From: Toxorhynchites rutilus septentrionalis
Lineage: Eukaryota > Arthropoda > Insecta > Diptera > Culicidae
Direction: 5' to 3'
Length of the DNA stretch: 64,000 bases
Assembly (NCBI RefSeq): GCF_029784135.1
Contig: NC_073745.1
Span: forward strand, 107,332,365-107,396,364
The notes beneath the pieces are model-generated. The model made no database searches. It had not been told where the DNA came from and was given only the letters and a program-made list of their open reading frames with translations. A program made the position numbers and the translations under genes. Of this stretch, positions 1 through 9,657 are shown one piece after another (the stretch's first letter is position 1; the number at the start of each line of letters is the position of its first letter).

Positions 1-1240
1 TGTTTTCCTCCAATGTCAATGCCGGTTCGGACTGGAGGGCGTCCGTCGGTTGTGACTCGTTTCCCGTTAGGCGGATGTATTGCTGAGGGCGGTTAAAATT
101 TGTATTCCGCCTATTGTTGTTGTTGTTATTTCGCTGTGGGTTTATGTTTGAGAATTGGTCTCGAACTTGGTTTTGCTGGCCAAAACGGTTATAGTTATTA
201 CGCGGTTGGTTTTGGAAATTATTTTGGTTGAAATTGTTGCGGTTGAAATTGTTTTGGTTTCTACCGCGGTTATGGAAGTCGTTTGGCCTGCGCCTGTAAT
301 TATTATAATGTGTGTCAACGTTGTTGTTGAAACGGTTGGCGTTTCTGTTGGTTTGCGAGTATGCAAATACTGATGCGCTCGCATTATTTAAGTTTTCCTC
401 CAACGCTTTAGTCATCGCGTCGGAGTATGAATTGAAATTCCCTGCTCTTATGATGAGCGAGGTTTTTTCGTTTTTTAACCCTCCGGCTAAATGTTTGACG
501 CCTTCTTTGTTTGCCATAGATTTGGCAACTTGGGGCGGAATTTCTTTAGCGGTGTACGCTGTTTCCAAACTGAACACCAATTTTTCTAAATCCAGGCAAA
601 ATTGTTCGATTCCACCGTTTTGTTTCAAGTTAGCCATTTTAGCTAGAACTTGTTCCGGTGGGCTGGTCGTTATTTTAGCTTTTAAAATTTTGCTTATCTC
701 GCTCACCGATGTCGGTGTTTCAGTGAATGCATTTCTCGCCCGTCCCTCTAGTTTGGTTAGTATGACGTTAATTATGGTTGCTTTGTTTTCCGGTGTTTCA
801 AATGTTTTCACCAAGTTTAAAGCGTCAGCGAAGGCTTTCAGTTTGTCTATGTTTCCGTCGAATTGCGGAACTATAGACGATGTAGTCTTGATTATTTCGA
901 GTATGCTAGCCATTTTCGGTTTTCTTTGTAACCTGAGGCAAAATAGGACGGCTAGCGCAATTTCCTTGAGTGTTCTTGGTCTACCCTTTTCGATTGACGC
1001 CTTAATTGCGTTCAAAAGTTGGTCCGCCTTTTCGGTTATTTTTATGATTTCTGAGCCGTGGGTTGTGTCTAGTAACGTAGACGACAATTTTTTAATCTGT
1101 TTCACGAGCGCTTCCGCTTCCGTGAGGCGTTTGGCTAAGGTACTTTTCCTTAGTTTTCTGACCAGTTCCTGTTGTATAGTCAGGTGTATATGTTTTAGTT
1201 TTTGTATATTCAATTGGATGAGCTTTGTTACTTCGTCCAT
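1..1240 (-). CDS. gag: gag polyprotein of gypsy-like LTR retrotransposon (C-terminus beyond window)
   Basis: An uninterrupted minus-strand frame of 413 codons starts at the ATG at 1240 and is still open at position 1. The codon directly before the ATG is TGA, so this start is forced within the frame. The first 130 residues are helical and rich in Lys, Leu and Ile. Next comes a capsid-like segment with a 'VPQFDGN' motif near residue 138, followed by 'LTKLEGRARNAF', both typical of insect gypsy-group Gag. The last 110 visible residues are rich in Asn, Arg and Gln (RNNYNRFGQQNQ, NRNNFNQNNF) and no CCHC zinc knuckle appears, as in gypsy/412-group Gag proteins that bind RNA through a basic tail. 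The protein should form the particle that packages element RNA. The opposite strand also happens to be open over much of the length, which is a by-product of codon bias. Confidence 0.85.
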   Translation of the reverse strand, partial: MDEVTKLIQLNIQKLKHIHLTIQQELVRKLRKSTLAKRLTEAEALVKQIKKLSSTLLDTTHGSEIIKITEKADQLLNAIKASIEKGRPRTLKEIALAVLFCLRLQRKPKMASILEIIKTTSSIVPQFDGNIDKLKAFADALNLVKTFETPENKATIINVILTKLEGRARNAFTETPTSVSEISKILKAKITTSPPEQVLAKMANLKQNGGIEQFCLDLEKLVFSLETAYTAKEIPPQVAKSMANKEGVKHLAGGLKNEKTSLIIRAGNFNSYSDAMTKALEENLNNASASVFAYSQTNRNANRFNNNVDTHYNNYRRRPNDFHNRGRNQNNFNRNNFNQNNFQNQPRNNYNRFGQQNQVRDQFSNINPQRNNNNNNRRNTNFNRPQQYIRLTGNESQPTDALQSEPALTLEEN

Positions 1241-1329
1241 TCAAGGAGACAAGGAAAAATGGTTATCGGTAAAGAATTTATTATGCTGAGGCTGCGTTCG
1301 AACGCATGTTTTAAAATTTTCGAATTCTT

Positions 1330-1572
1330 TTAGACGGTGTCGACTACGGCTGCGTGAGCTTTTGCCGCTTGCATAGCATGTGCATTCATGCATGCCTTAT
1401 ATGCTTTGTATATTTTCGAAATTAGTAGTATGGATGTGAGGGCAAGTGTGACGCAGATAATCGCTCCTTGAGCTTCGTGCATTACACTGTGGTTCTCTAG
1501 GTGATTTAAAATTTGGATTTGAGCGTCGCCCGTGTTACTAACGGGTTTGGTATTAAATAACCCCATTTTCAA
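1330..1572 (-). CDS. Small single-pass membrane ORF upstream of gag (unknown function)
   Basis: An 80-codon frame sits 89 bp upstream of gag on the same strand. It begins MKMGLF, so initiation at the second Met (1566) would give MGLFN, a plausible N-myristoylation start. A polar N-terminal half (DAQIQILNHLENHS) is followed by one hydrophobic stretch at about residues 37-54 (AIICVTLALTSILLISKI) and then an Ala/Lys/His-rich tail. I do not recognise the family. The place in the element, between leader and gag, matches small leader ORFs reported for some insect gypsy-group elements. The frame has no stops or frameshifts although the region is otherwise non-coding, which argues it is kept. It could be translated from the genomic RNA before gag and modulate gag translation or membrane targeting; that is inference. 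Confidence 0.55.
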   Translation of the reverse strand: MKMGLFNTKPVSNTGDAQIQILNHLENHSVMHEAQGAIICVTLALTSILLISKIYKAYKACMNAHAMQAAKAHAAVVDTV

Positions 1573-2328
1573 CGGTACATATGTAAAACCAATTTTGTGG
1601 GTATTGTAATTGCTTTTTTTTTTTCTAATTCCTACTACCTATTCCTACTGCCGCGTGGGTATTACGATAAAAAATATTTTGTGCCTCGACTATAAATTTA
1701 TTACATGATATCCGTATATAAAAGGATTAGACTAACTCGAGTCTGACTTACGCCACGTTTTCTCCGCAAGTGTCCTCTTCTCGGGGGTGGGGGGGGCGTG
1801 GGTGCCTCTGCGTCCGTCAGATCTCAGGGGTGTCCAGTTGGATCCAAATCGATGTTCATCATTTTTTTTTTTTAAATACTGCTTGCATTGCGAATGTTAT
1901 TTATCCAGGTGGCTACTGTCAGCTTCACGATTTCACTTGTGTCTGCGATTCTAATTTTTCGTAAACGGCTTCAATAGTTTCCGCTGGGGTCCAATTTCTT
2001 CCCCGCTTTGCCGATTTTCACTTTCACCATCTTTTCGCTGAATGTTTCGTTACTCAATTTATTCACACTTGCACTGCGTCCGGTTGGTTTAAAAGTTCAT
2101 TTAGCGAATTTTTCTTAGCTTAAATGATTCATATTCACACCGTACCCGGTTGGTTGGGACCTAACACACACAACACAACACAACAGTAGGCTTCTTCTTC
2201 TTCTTGTTTTTAAAAGGCTTTAAACTTTGCAGTTCACCATTGCCTCTGCTCAGTAGGCTCTAAACTCTGCGTTTAAATTCACTTTAATACGCGATAACAG
2301 CATCGGATCTGTCGGTTCACTCGTGACT
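1573..2328 (-). other. Untranslated leader of the LTR retrotransposon
   Basis: About 750 bp separate the primer-binding site from the first ORF. The stretch has T-rich runs, a CTT microsatellite near 2190 and an ACACA/CAACA tract near 2165. No ORF with coding character is seen. Its length fits the long leaders of 412/mdg1-type elements, where packaging signals are expected. Confidence 0.5.
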
Positions 2329-2346
2329 CGGTGTCACTGGTCGCCA
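2329..2346 (-). promoter_or_regulatory. tRNA primer-binding site of LTR retrotransposon
   Basis: On the minus strand TGGCGACCAGTGACACCG follows directly after the LTR end (TTTACA). A PBS starts with TGG, complementary to the CCA end of the primer tRNA. The TGGCGACC start argues for an arginine-type rather than a lysine-type primer; the exact tRNA is not proven. Confidence 0.55.
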
Positions 2347-2800
2347 TGTAAACGTGAGGAAGGAACTTACGCCATTCAGTGGCGTCGACTTTCGGATTTG
2401 GTAAATCAATAAACACAAACGCTTATTCGTACAAGCGTCGCCTCTCTATACTGTATACTGTCAACTGACATCTGTATTCAAAGAAAAGACTCTCGGGGCT
2501 TAAATACTAGTTTACAAAAATAGGCTTAAACTCTACACAGAATATTTACAAATTATGCTGGGCGGAGCATCGCACCAGCAGTTAGAGTGATATGTGATGG
2601 CCTTGGTCAGACGCGTTCTTCGGAGAGAGAGAGAGAAAACACTTCTTTGTGGGTCAAAGTAAATAGGAAAAGAAAGTGCTGAAACATGTGTGCCGGATGC
2701 GCGCCACATGTTTGGTTAAATTTCTGCTGCTAGCTAAACTCGCAGCGGGGCGGAAGGAAGACAAACTCGCCGCTGCCCTTGGTGCGCGTCGAGTTATACA
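2347..2800 (-). repeat. 5' LTR (454 bp)
   Basis: The segment starts TGTAAACGTG and ends GAGTTATACA on the plus strand, so it reads TGTA...TACA in both directions, as LTRs do. Its inner border touches the primer-binding site. A TATTTAAG box on the minus strand (2507-2500) could be the TATA element. The outer border at 2800 is chosen from the TGTATAACTC start; the second LTR needed to confirm it is off the window. Confidence 0.6.
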
Positions 2801-2936
2801 ATCATAAATAGTAAACGAACTCTTGGGCCAGATTGCTGGCTCGGGTATCGTATCACATTTTATGTTTATATCGCCCAGCGCCCTCGGGGTGGTTTATTGC
2901 CTTAGAGGCCTCGAATATTGATGAGTTGGGTTTAAG

Positions 2937-3370
2937 CGTGATCATATTACACAGTGCCTACTGTGGATTCCAAAAATCCCTAAGGTCCAACAAACTCCGA
3001 CCATGTACGATGTGTACCATGTACAAATCCCTGATTCGATCGCTTGTTCTCTATAGACACGTGCTAGCACTTGGTGTTTTTCAAACGCCTGGTGCTCAGA
3101 ACAATATACGGTGGTGTACAAGAAAACGGAGTATGAAGAAGAAGGATGGCTCACGAACTGATGCAACGCAACGGCGAACCTAGCATTCAGAAAAACGCCA
3201 AGGCTGGACGAGTGCGATGGGCGAAACAGCAGTCCCGCAAAGATAGTGTTCGCATTGAATTCGGTGGGGACAAGAAGAAGAGGAGCCCAGTGAGTGAGTT
3301 GATGGAACCAGGTGGTGCAAGACTTGGGAAGAAGAACAAATCTCTCAACGGTATCAATGGTATAACCATT
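2937..3370 (+). pseudogene. Non-LTR retrotransposon reverse transcriptase, 3' fragment, frameshifted
   Basis: Two overlapping plus-strand frames together resemble the C-terminal region of insect LINE polymerases. The first (to about 3130) reads LRSNKL..., MYKSLIRSLVLYRH, LGVFQTPG, equivalent to the usual 'YKTLIRPVVLYGHE...LGVFERR' stretch. After a frameshift near 3140 the second continues MAHELMQRNGEPSIQKNAKAG, then RVRW, the usual 'HELMQLYGEPSI...AGRLRWLGHV' stretch, and decays by 3370. The RT catalytic motifs are missing, so this is a dead 5'-truncated fragment. The clade cannot be fixed from this piece. Confidence 0.65.
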
Positions 3371-3382
3371 ATAAATAGATAG

Positions 3383-4423
3383 TATGTCATTTATTCATCA
3401 AACCGACGTCTGCACATCGAGACATAGCGCAATTTGAACAATTTTATTTACTATTTATCAATGTAATCGATCAATTCTCCATACAAAACATATAAGTCGA
3501 ATATTATGATAGTAAAATTTACACGCATTCACTTTCCAGCTCCTGAAATTGCCGACCCTGTTTTTCATATATTTGTTTATGGAGCCAGACATATATTTCA
3601 CCTATATTCCGAAATCACTTTCAAAGATAAATTTTAATGATCAGTAACGATACAATATAACACTGTTTTAAATACCTAGATATGTTTACTGGTAACCAGT
3701 CAACAAAGTATCATGTACTGAACAGCAGGCAAACAAAGTAGATGTGTTCTCGATCAGTAAGTTTCTGAATCATTGTTTTTGTTTGACTATTGAAAACTTG
3801 TAAAGAAGGCAACTCATTAGAGTCTCAACTGTTAGGCCGGAAATACATACTGTTGGCAGTAAATTGCCGCCTATTTCGCAGAAATCCGCCCACTGGATTG
3901 ATAATCTTGTAAGCATATTCCCTCCGGTGACCAATGCCAGATGGATTATTGTTTTTCACTCGTTCTAAGCATCGCAACACTTTTATGTTTTAGTTCTCGA
4001 GGGGACTCACTACCTTAGTTGAAACCCCCTCGCCGACAGGCAGTTCACCAACGGTCGCGCGCTAATGTGGTTCTAATGCAATGCTGCTCAAGTTCAAACC
4101 GGCAGCAAAAACGACGACAACGACTACCACTGATTTGTGGTTTCGGTATCGGAAGATATTGATTTGTAAAGAATTTTGTTCCCTGCTTGGAGTGTGCCGC
4201 ATTTTTGTATTTTTCGATAGAACTCGAGTGTCCTGGCATTTAGCGCGGGTTCTGGTATCGATTAATGAAACCATTAACGGGTATTTGCGATGTGGTTCGC
4301 CGGAAAACACTGATTTTGTTGGGAAGTATCGGTGAGTGAATCTCCCTAAACGGTGTTGTGATCAGGTTGGGCTTGATTGTTTTGTTGTGCGAATGGTTAG
4401 GTTTTCATGTAACTGTTAAACTC
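3383..4423. other. No recognisable gene or element
   Basis: AT-rich sequence without a coding frame that resembles any family. A short run of ACG/ACT triplets occurs at about 4110-4130. Confidence 0.4.
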
Positions 4424-4542
4424 TTTAGTGCCCAACAATAGCAAGAGAGTTATATGATAGTTACTATTAACACCAGAGCTACGCGTCCTGATGAAGTCAT
4501 ATTCAAATATCTGGACTACGAAAAGATCCTTCGATCTAATAT
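4424..4542 (+). repeat. 119-bp perfect direct repeat, copy 1
   Basis: Identical base for base to 5215-5333, with an offset of 791. It begins TTTAGTGCCCAACAATAGCA. The flanks of the two copies differ on both sides, so the repeat has sharp borders. No coding content is recognisable. Confidence 0.85.
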
Positions 4543-4639
4543 TCTAGTGATTAGAATCCCGCAAGATTTTTTTTCTTATTTGAAATATGCAAAAAAAATT
4601 GTCAAAAACCAATTGATTGTGATTCGAATTCTAATCCAC

Positions 4640-4835
4640 CCAATAATTTTACGCGGGGGATATGTACCTCATAAAAACAACTGCGTTAAAAAACCGCGTA
4701 ATACGAAAACCCGCATAAAAAATCGCTTTGATTTGAAAATCCGCGTAGAAAAAAAGCACGTTAGTTCGAAAATAAATTCGTGTAAAAAACGGCATCAACT
4801 CCGCGTGAAAAAAACAAGGTCACCTGCAAATCTAC
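4640..4835. repeat. Degenerate short repeat with CCGCGTAAAAAA units
   Basis: Variants of (C)CGCGTA followed by an A run recur about every 20-40 bp (AACCGCGTAATACGAAAAC, CCCGCATAAAAAATCGC, TCCGCGTAGAAAAAAAGC, TTCGTGTAAAAAACGGC, TCCGCGTGAAAAAAAC). The array lies entirely between the two 119-bp direct repeats. No coding content. Confidence 0.5.
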
Positions 4836-4954
4836 GTGAAAATCGTGATAGGGCGTGGCATTAATTTCCATCATAAGCACTATAACAGACACTGAGTCTG
4901 TGCTATAACCATATGCAGTAGACTCATCCTACATACCTTTTTTGGAAATAGTAA

Positions 4955-5160
4955 TCCTTCATGTTTTTGACGTAGGACTACGTCTTTCATTTCTATACCG
5001 GGGTGTAAAATCAAAGTTTCGAAAACGAAAGCGTTACGCCGAAGACCGAGATTTTGAGTGTTAATAGCTCCTAAACAACTGAACGAAATGGTATGATAAA
5101 CACTTCATTCGAAAGATAAAATGTCTACGCGTTCTATACTTGTTACTTTCTGATCCAAAA
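4955..5160. repeat. Copy carrying the GACGTAGGACTACGTC palindrome
   Basis: The motif TTTTGACGTAGGACTACGTC at 4965-4984 recurs with variants at 10290, 11390, 20720, 22380, 30145, 31450, 54520, 60510 and 61355. Here it is followed by unique-looking sequence up to the second 119-bp repeat. Confidence 0.45.
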
Positions 5161-5214
5161 ACTTGTTTCAATAGTCTTAAATTTGCTTTCAAAATAGGCT
5201 ATTGAAATCACCAA

Positions 5215-5333
5215 TTTAGTGCCCAACAATAGCAAGAGAGTTATATGATAGTTACTATTAACACCAGAGCTACGCGTCCTGATGAAGTCATATTCAAATA
5301 TCTGGACTACGAAAAGATCCTTCGATCTAATAT
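5215..5333 (+). repeat. 119-bp perfect direct repeat, copy 2
   Basis: Second identical copy of 4424-4542. The 672 bp between the copies contain an array of degenerate CGCGTA-type units and a GACGTAGGACTACGTC palindrome. The pair could be a recent duplication or short terminal repeats of an unknown element. Confidence 0.85.
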
Positions 5334-5663
5334 ATTCCCACAGAAAGCATATTCTTTTGATCCAGAATAGTAGATTATAGTGCTATTACGGAATCTACTC
5401 AGTACATCAAAAAGTGTGAGGATAAACACCTACATACATACAGCATTCAGCAACAAACGCTGTTCTCGAGATGAAACAGCTGTAGTACCTCATATATTCA
5501 GGAGATTATTGAAAAAAATCCACAAGAATTTGGTCGGAATAATATCGCACTCTATTTCTATTTAAAATATTTAAATTCCTAAAGAATACATTATACAGTT
5601 TCTTAAATATTCAACTTCTTTTATTTGAGAATCAAAAATGTTCAACAAATTCATGTAGGTACT
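5334..5663. other. No recognisable gene
   Basis: AT-rich flank of the pogo-like element. No terminal inverted repeat could be matched between this stretch and 7740-8000. Confidence 0.35.
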
Positions 5664-7733
5664 TCAATTAAATACAAAAAAAAAACAAATAACGGAATCA
5701 TCATTTATGTTAATGCATTCAATGTGAAACCATTCTTTGCATGTAATACATCTCTTACATCCATATCCGTTCGTTGAAGTACTGAAAAACAAACCACATA
5801 TATGGCACATGACATCCTCCAGCTTGTCGTCTTCCTTAGATTTTGGATTTCTTGCAGGTCTTTTCTTAATATTTTTTATATCCTTGGATGCTTGATTCTG
5901 CTTAAGCTGCTTTCGGTATGGGGAAGATGTTAGGTCCATGCATTGCTGCTCCTTCCGACTAGTCTTGCGTCTCCTTTGGTTCCGCACTTGAGTAAGCTGA
6001 ACGATATCCTTGTCCGATAGTAAAGCATCGAAATTCCTAGATCGGTTCGGCGCTTTCAGGAACTCATGATCCCATTGACGGTGTTTTGTTTGAATAAAAG
6101 ATACAAATGAAGCAACATTCTCTTGGTTATCGGACAGTTTATTTTTGCGGTTGCGTTTTTCTCTGCGATTATGAAGACTATGAAGACTATCAGATTTTGC
6201 TAGCTCCTCTTCTGTTTCCTCACTATGCGCCGAGATAATGTTTCCATTATCATCGTACTCTTGTACGACTAGCGATGTGAACAAACCGTATTTGTCTATA
6301 AAGTCAAAGGTTCTGTCATCTATGTTCCATGTAACACTATCTGCTTCAATTATACAATCTCCGAATGCAAGACTAGCGTCGATAGATGGATTTGTATCGT
6401 TTCCTTTCTTATCTGAAATGGCAATAGAAATCATAACAACAATATTATCGGAAAAATGAGAAAAAGTGTTACCGTTGAATGGACGTCCTAGAATGTGCGA
6501 AGGTGCAAAATCATCATCAGAAAACACCTGCCGATTAAATGGATGTATGCCGGTTTTTCGAAAACCATTATGAGCTATGGAAAGCGTTCCAGCTGCAATA
6601 AATGCTTCGTTGACCATTGCAGCAACGTTATAGATCGTTACGTGTTTAGCCATGTTTCGTTTCATGAATGTGCCTAATGCTTTTGAATAGTACGCTTTGA
6701 ACGGTCCCATGAAGGAAACATCAAGAGGCTGTGTCTTATGAGAAGTGTGAGGAGGAATAGATATGATACGAACATGATTTCGTTTAGCTTTCTCCAAAAC
6801 ATCTAAATTTTGTGTGTGACATACAACATCCAGGATAAGTAGTACCGGATTATCAGCAGTCGGGTGAGCGAACAACATAAAATGGTCAAACCAAAGCGAA
6901 AATGTATCGATCGTACTCCAACCACTTACGTTGCATGTAAATGCCGATTCTGGAGGTACTCCCGTTTTTAACGCACCATTCATTCGTTGGCGTGGGAAAA
7001 TAAAGAATGGGGGGAGAAATTGGCCAGATGCTGACATAGCCATCATTATTGTTGTATTGATGCCCCTTTCTGTCGATACCAGTCTGCCAACTTGCCGTTG
7101 ACCTCTTCTTGCCACAAGCTTTTTGTTTCGCGACTCAACCTAAAATATACAACAGAAATAATAATGATCACATTTATCATGACTCTATTGCTCTTCATAC
7201 CGTGCTGACACCAGTCTCGTCAGCATTCCATATTCTACTTGGTGGATAAGCATGCTCATTGTAAATCAATTCCAGAAGATCAAAGAACTGAGCAACACTT
7301 TCCCGGTTAAAGCCTCTTGCTCGTGCGAGAGAGGTGTTTTCCGGTTTGCGAAGGGAAAGAGCTTGATTTCGTCGAAGGAAACATTTTAGCCAATCCACCC
7401 CAGCAAGTCTGATTTCTTTATTGAATGGATGCTGAACTCCATTTTTCTCAGCCATCTGGAAAGCTAGACTACGTATTTCACTCGGACTTAATCCATAAAA
7501 ACATTCTCCCATTTCGATGGCATACATCACTAGCTGCTCTTCTTGTTGTGGCGAGAAAACTGTTGAAAAACTTCCCATCCGCTCCAATATATAATCTTCT
7601 CAGAATTATCAGTTTTTTTCAAATAACGAATTAGAGTGCGTTTCGGAATGCCATGCAATTTTGATGCCTGGATTCTGGACATTCCATTTTGGACTGCTTT
7701 TATAGACATTGACAGTTTTTCAACTGTCAACAA
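5664..7733 (-). pseudogene. pogo/Tigger-type DDE transposase with psq and CENP-B HTH domains and C-terminal PHD-like finger, frameshifted
   Basis: Read on the minus strand, a psq-type helix-turn-helix (7733 to about 7604; RIQASKLHGIPKRTLIRYLK) is followed by a CENP-B/Tc5-type DNA-binding domain (7590-7240; FSPQQEEQLVMYA, VDWLKCFLRR) and a DDE_1 catalytic domain starting with IWNADETG (first Asp). A 61-bp intron with GT...AG ends (7200-7140) keeps the frame into VESRNKKLVARRGQRQVG. The second Asp is in LLILD and the third in QPLDVSFMGPFK. The usual GHxSH box after the second Asp is shortened to VVCHT. The C-terminus has a PHD-like finger (CHICG..., CKRCITCKEWFHIEC). A 2-bp shift in a TATATA run near 7590 separates the HTH from the rest. 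The family cuts and pastes at TA sites. The gene is nearly complete but broken; domestication cannot be excluded. Confidence 0.8.
7140..7200 (-). other. 61-bp intron in the pogo-like transposase
   Basis: Minus-strand borders ACG|GTATGA and TTTTAG|GTTGAG. Splicing removes an in-frame stop (TGA) and joins NADETGVST to VESRNKKL, which is the conserved order in pogo-type transposases. Confidence 0.7.
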
Positions 7734-8448
7734 CCGTCTTCGTATTATGCGATTCGTTTTTCATGGCATCTAGAAGACGAAAACACATCAATCAGTGGAA
7801 CATATTTTATTTAGAAATAAATTTCTTACCTTTTTCTTCAACTGCTTTCCGGTGTGATAATTGGAAAAGAAAACACTTATTCAAAACTGTTTTGACAGCG
7901 ACACCATTCCTTCGCAGAGAGGAGAGAGAAGTATAGTACCTGTGATATCTAATATACAGTATCGACATCTATATCGTATTAGAATTGCTGTGAAGTGAAG
8001 ACGCTTGCTTTAGATTAGCACATTTACGGCAGTTCGAGATTGTTAAAATTTGAATGAAAATAATGATTTGTTGTGTTTTGAATGCCTAAAACACAGAGCC
8101 CTGAGCCTTCTATAACTATTATTGAAAGAATATATTCATATTATAATTAGGCCTCCTTTGTTATTATATGAAATTATTATCAGACACTATTTTCATCCAT
8201 TATTTTTTCACCGTTGGCAGAAAATGTATTACGCTATTACATAGAACTTTTAATTGTTGTGGAATAGTTAATTTTCATTAATCTTTTTATTTAGAAAATG
8301 TATTTATTCTTCCCAATAGTCCATCATGGTATTCCCTTCATGCCCGCCAGCTAGGAGAAGGATTAGTTCCTTCAGTGAAAGGATTCTCTCAGTTCGCTCT
8401 GCACTCTTTTTTTCGCCTTCTCTGAGCACACAATATAGATGCCAGATG
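7734..8448. other. Flank without gene; dispersed repeat at about 8035-8190
   Basis: The segment with ATTGTTAAAATTTGAATGAA resembles 29420-29600 and 42180-42340, all followed by a 'CTTAAAACAC'-like stretch. No coding content. Confidence 0.35.
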
Positions 8449-8603
8449 CAAGCAAACCATTTGTCATGACAATTGTCATGCGTAAATGCGAAAACAGAAT
8501 AGAAACATACGGTATGAGGCATGATGTCGACGCCAACCTCTCTCAGTTTCTATTCTGTTTTCGCATTTTCGCATGACAATTGTCATGACAAATGGTTTGC
8601 TTG
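8449..8603. repeat. 58-bp inverted repeat hairpin (39-bp spacer)
   Basis: Arm 8449-8506 (CAAGCAAACCATTTGTCATG...) is the reverse complement of 8546-8603 with one mismatch. Each arm contains the 16-bp perfect palindrome CATGACAATTGTCATG. CCAGATG occurs just outside both arms. It could be a MITE or a foldback element; a structured RNA precursor is also possible. Confidence 0.75.
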
Positions 8604-9448
8604 GCCAGATGTGAAGGCATGTTATCATTTTGAAGTTATTTGATTCCGTGAAAACATATTAAACTTATTTTAAAGTATGGGAAAACATTTGTATATGTGA
8701 TTTCTCGAACATTATATAGAAATAACCTTATGATGTGCGTATTTTTGATCATTATGATTGAATTTAAACACAATTGTTTGTGTCATGTAGAGATATTTGA
8801 AAAAACATCTGGCATAACTCGCATATGAGCTGTTTCTCTCATGAGAATATTATCTGGTCAAAAGGGAGCAAACTGTCCTGGTCGAGGGTATGCCGTATTG
8901 CCCGAAGTTAAGCTGATGCGGAAAATATCAAATTGAGAAGGAAATGTATCCTTTCTCACAGTTTTCTCCATATCAGACATTCACCGGTCACTCAATTCAC
9001 TAAATATGACTTCAAATTATCGCCTCCAAATCGGTTTTCATCAACAAAAACCTTACTGAAATGATGTAAAAAATTACATCTAAAATCATCTCGAGAGAAA
9101 CTTATTTTTATCTTTTTTTTAAAGAACGTTACAAATGTCAAACTTGCGTAGTAGGATACTATCATTAGCCTTCAGGATTGATCATAACAATTGCAGTTAT
9201 ATTCTTTCTGGTTTCCGAGAAATTCAAGCGGGTCAAATTACCCGGTAGGGGCGTTTTAAACACATCTCCTCTATACGGTGCAGAAAGGATGTTCGAACTT
9301 TAAAGCGAACAGTGTTGGATCTAAACATTTCAACTTTGTTTCGGTGCGCGTTGATTCGTCCGGACGCAGGTGTGCGCAAGGAGTGAGAGTTCAACTGGGC
9401 GCAAAACAAAAAGTTGCACATCAGCACCGCGTTGCTTTTCGAAGACTG
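8604..9448. other. No recognisable gene
   Basis: AT-rich sequence without coding frames of recognisable family. Confidence 0.35.
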
Positions 9449-9456
9449 CTAATGGG

Positions 9457-9480
9457 TTAACCCATTAGTGCCCAGCGTAT
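9457..9480. repeat. TTAA target and left end of piggyBac-like element
   Basis: TTAA is followed by CCCATTAGTGCCCAGCGTAT. Elements of the piggyBac type insert at TTAA and begin with CCC. The first coding remains of a piggyBac-type protein start about 200 bp further in. The sequence is also the right half of a 20-bp palindrome centred on TTAA (9449-9468). Confidence 0.55.
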
Positions 9481-9657
9481 GAAATTTAATACGCAAAAAT
9501 GCCCTGTCATTTTTGTTGTTTTGTTGTGTATTGAAGCTTGCAAAGTTCGTGTTTAATGGAGTCGCAAAAGTAAACATAAATTTATCAAAGTTTTACCTCT
9601 TAAAGAATTCTAAATTGCTCAAATCTGTGAAACAACACAACTAGACGAGTGTAAAAA

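Larger units (their letters stand above)
1..2800 (-). mobile_element. Ty3/gypsy-type LTR retrotransposon, 5' part, cut by window edge
   Basis: Read on the minus strand the order is LTR (2800-2347), primer-binding site (2346-2329), untranslated leader, a small membrane-protein ORF (1572-1330), then gag (from 1240). Pol would lie beyond position 1 and is not visible. The primer-binding site begins TGGCGACC, unlike the TGGCGCCC of lysine-tRNA primed elements. From memory it resembles the arginine-tRNA type of 412/mdg1-like elements, which also have long leaders. The clade assignment is therefore inference. Both visible ORFs are uninterrupted, which suggests a fairly young copy. The second LTR and the target duplication are outside the window. 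Confidence 0.8.

Noticed and set aside
312..1289. 325-codon plus-strand frame, the longest plus-strand frame in the first kilobase
   Set aside because: It lies opposite the gag frame of the retrotransposon. The minus-strand product has clear Gag features while the plus-strand product is Ser/Phe/Cys-rich without any motif.
2160..2200. Possible second primer-binding or polypurine region near the CTT/ACACA tracts
   Set aside because: Simple-sequence DNA; the LTR-adjacent TGGCGACC site already fits and a polypurine tract belongs at the other end of the element.
9451..9466. AATGGGTTAACCCATT as a transcription factor site
   Set aside because: Position at the start of a piggyBac-like remnant with TTAA in the centre explains it better as a transposon junction.
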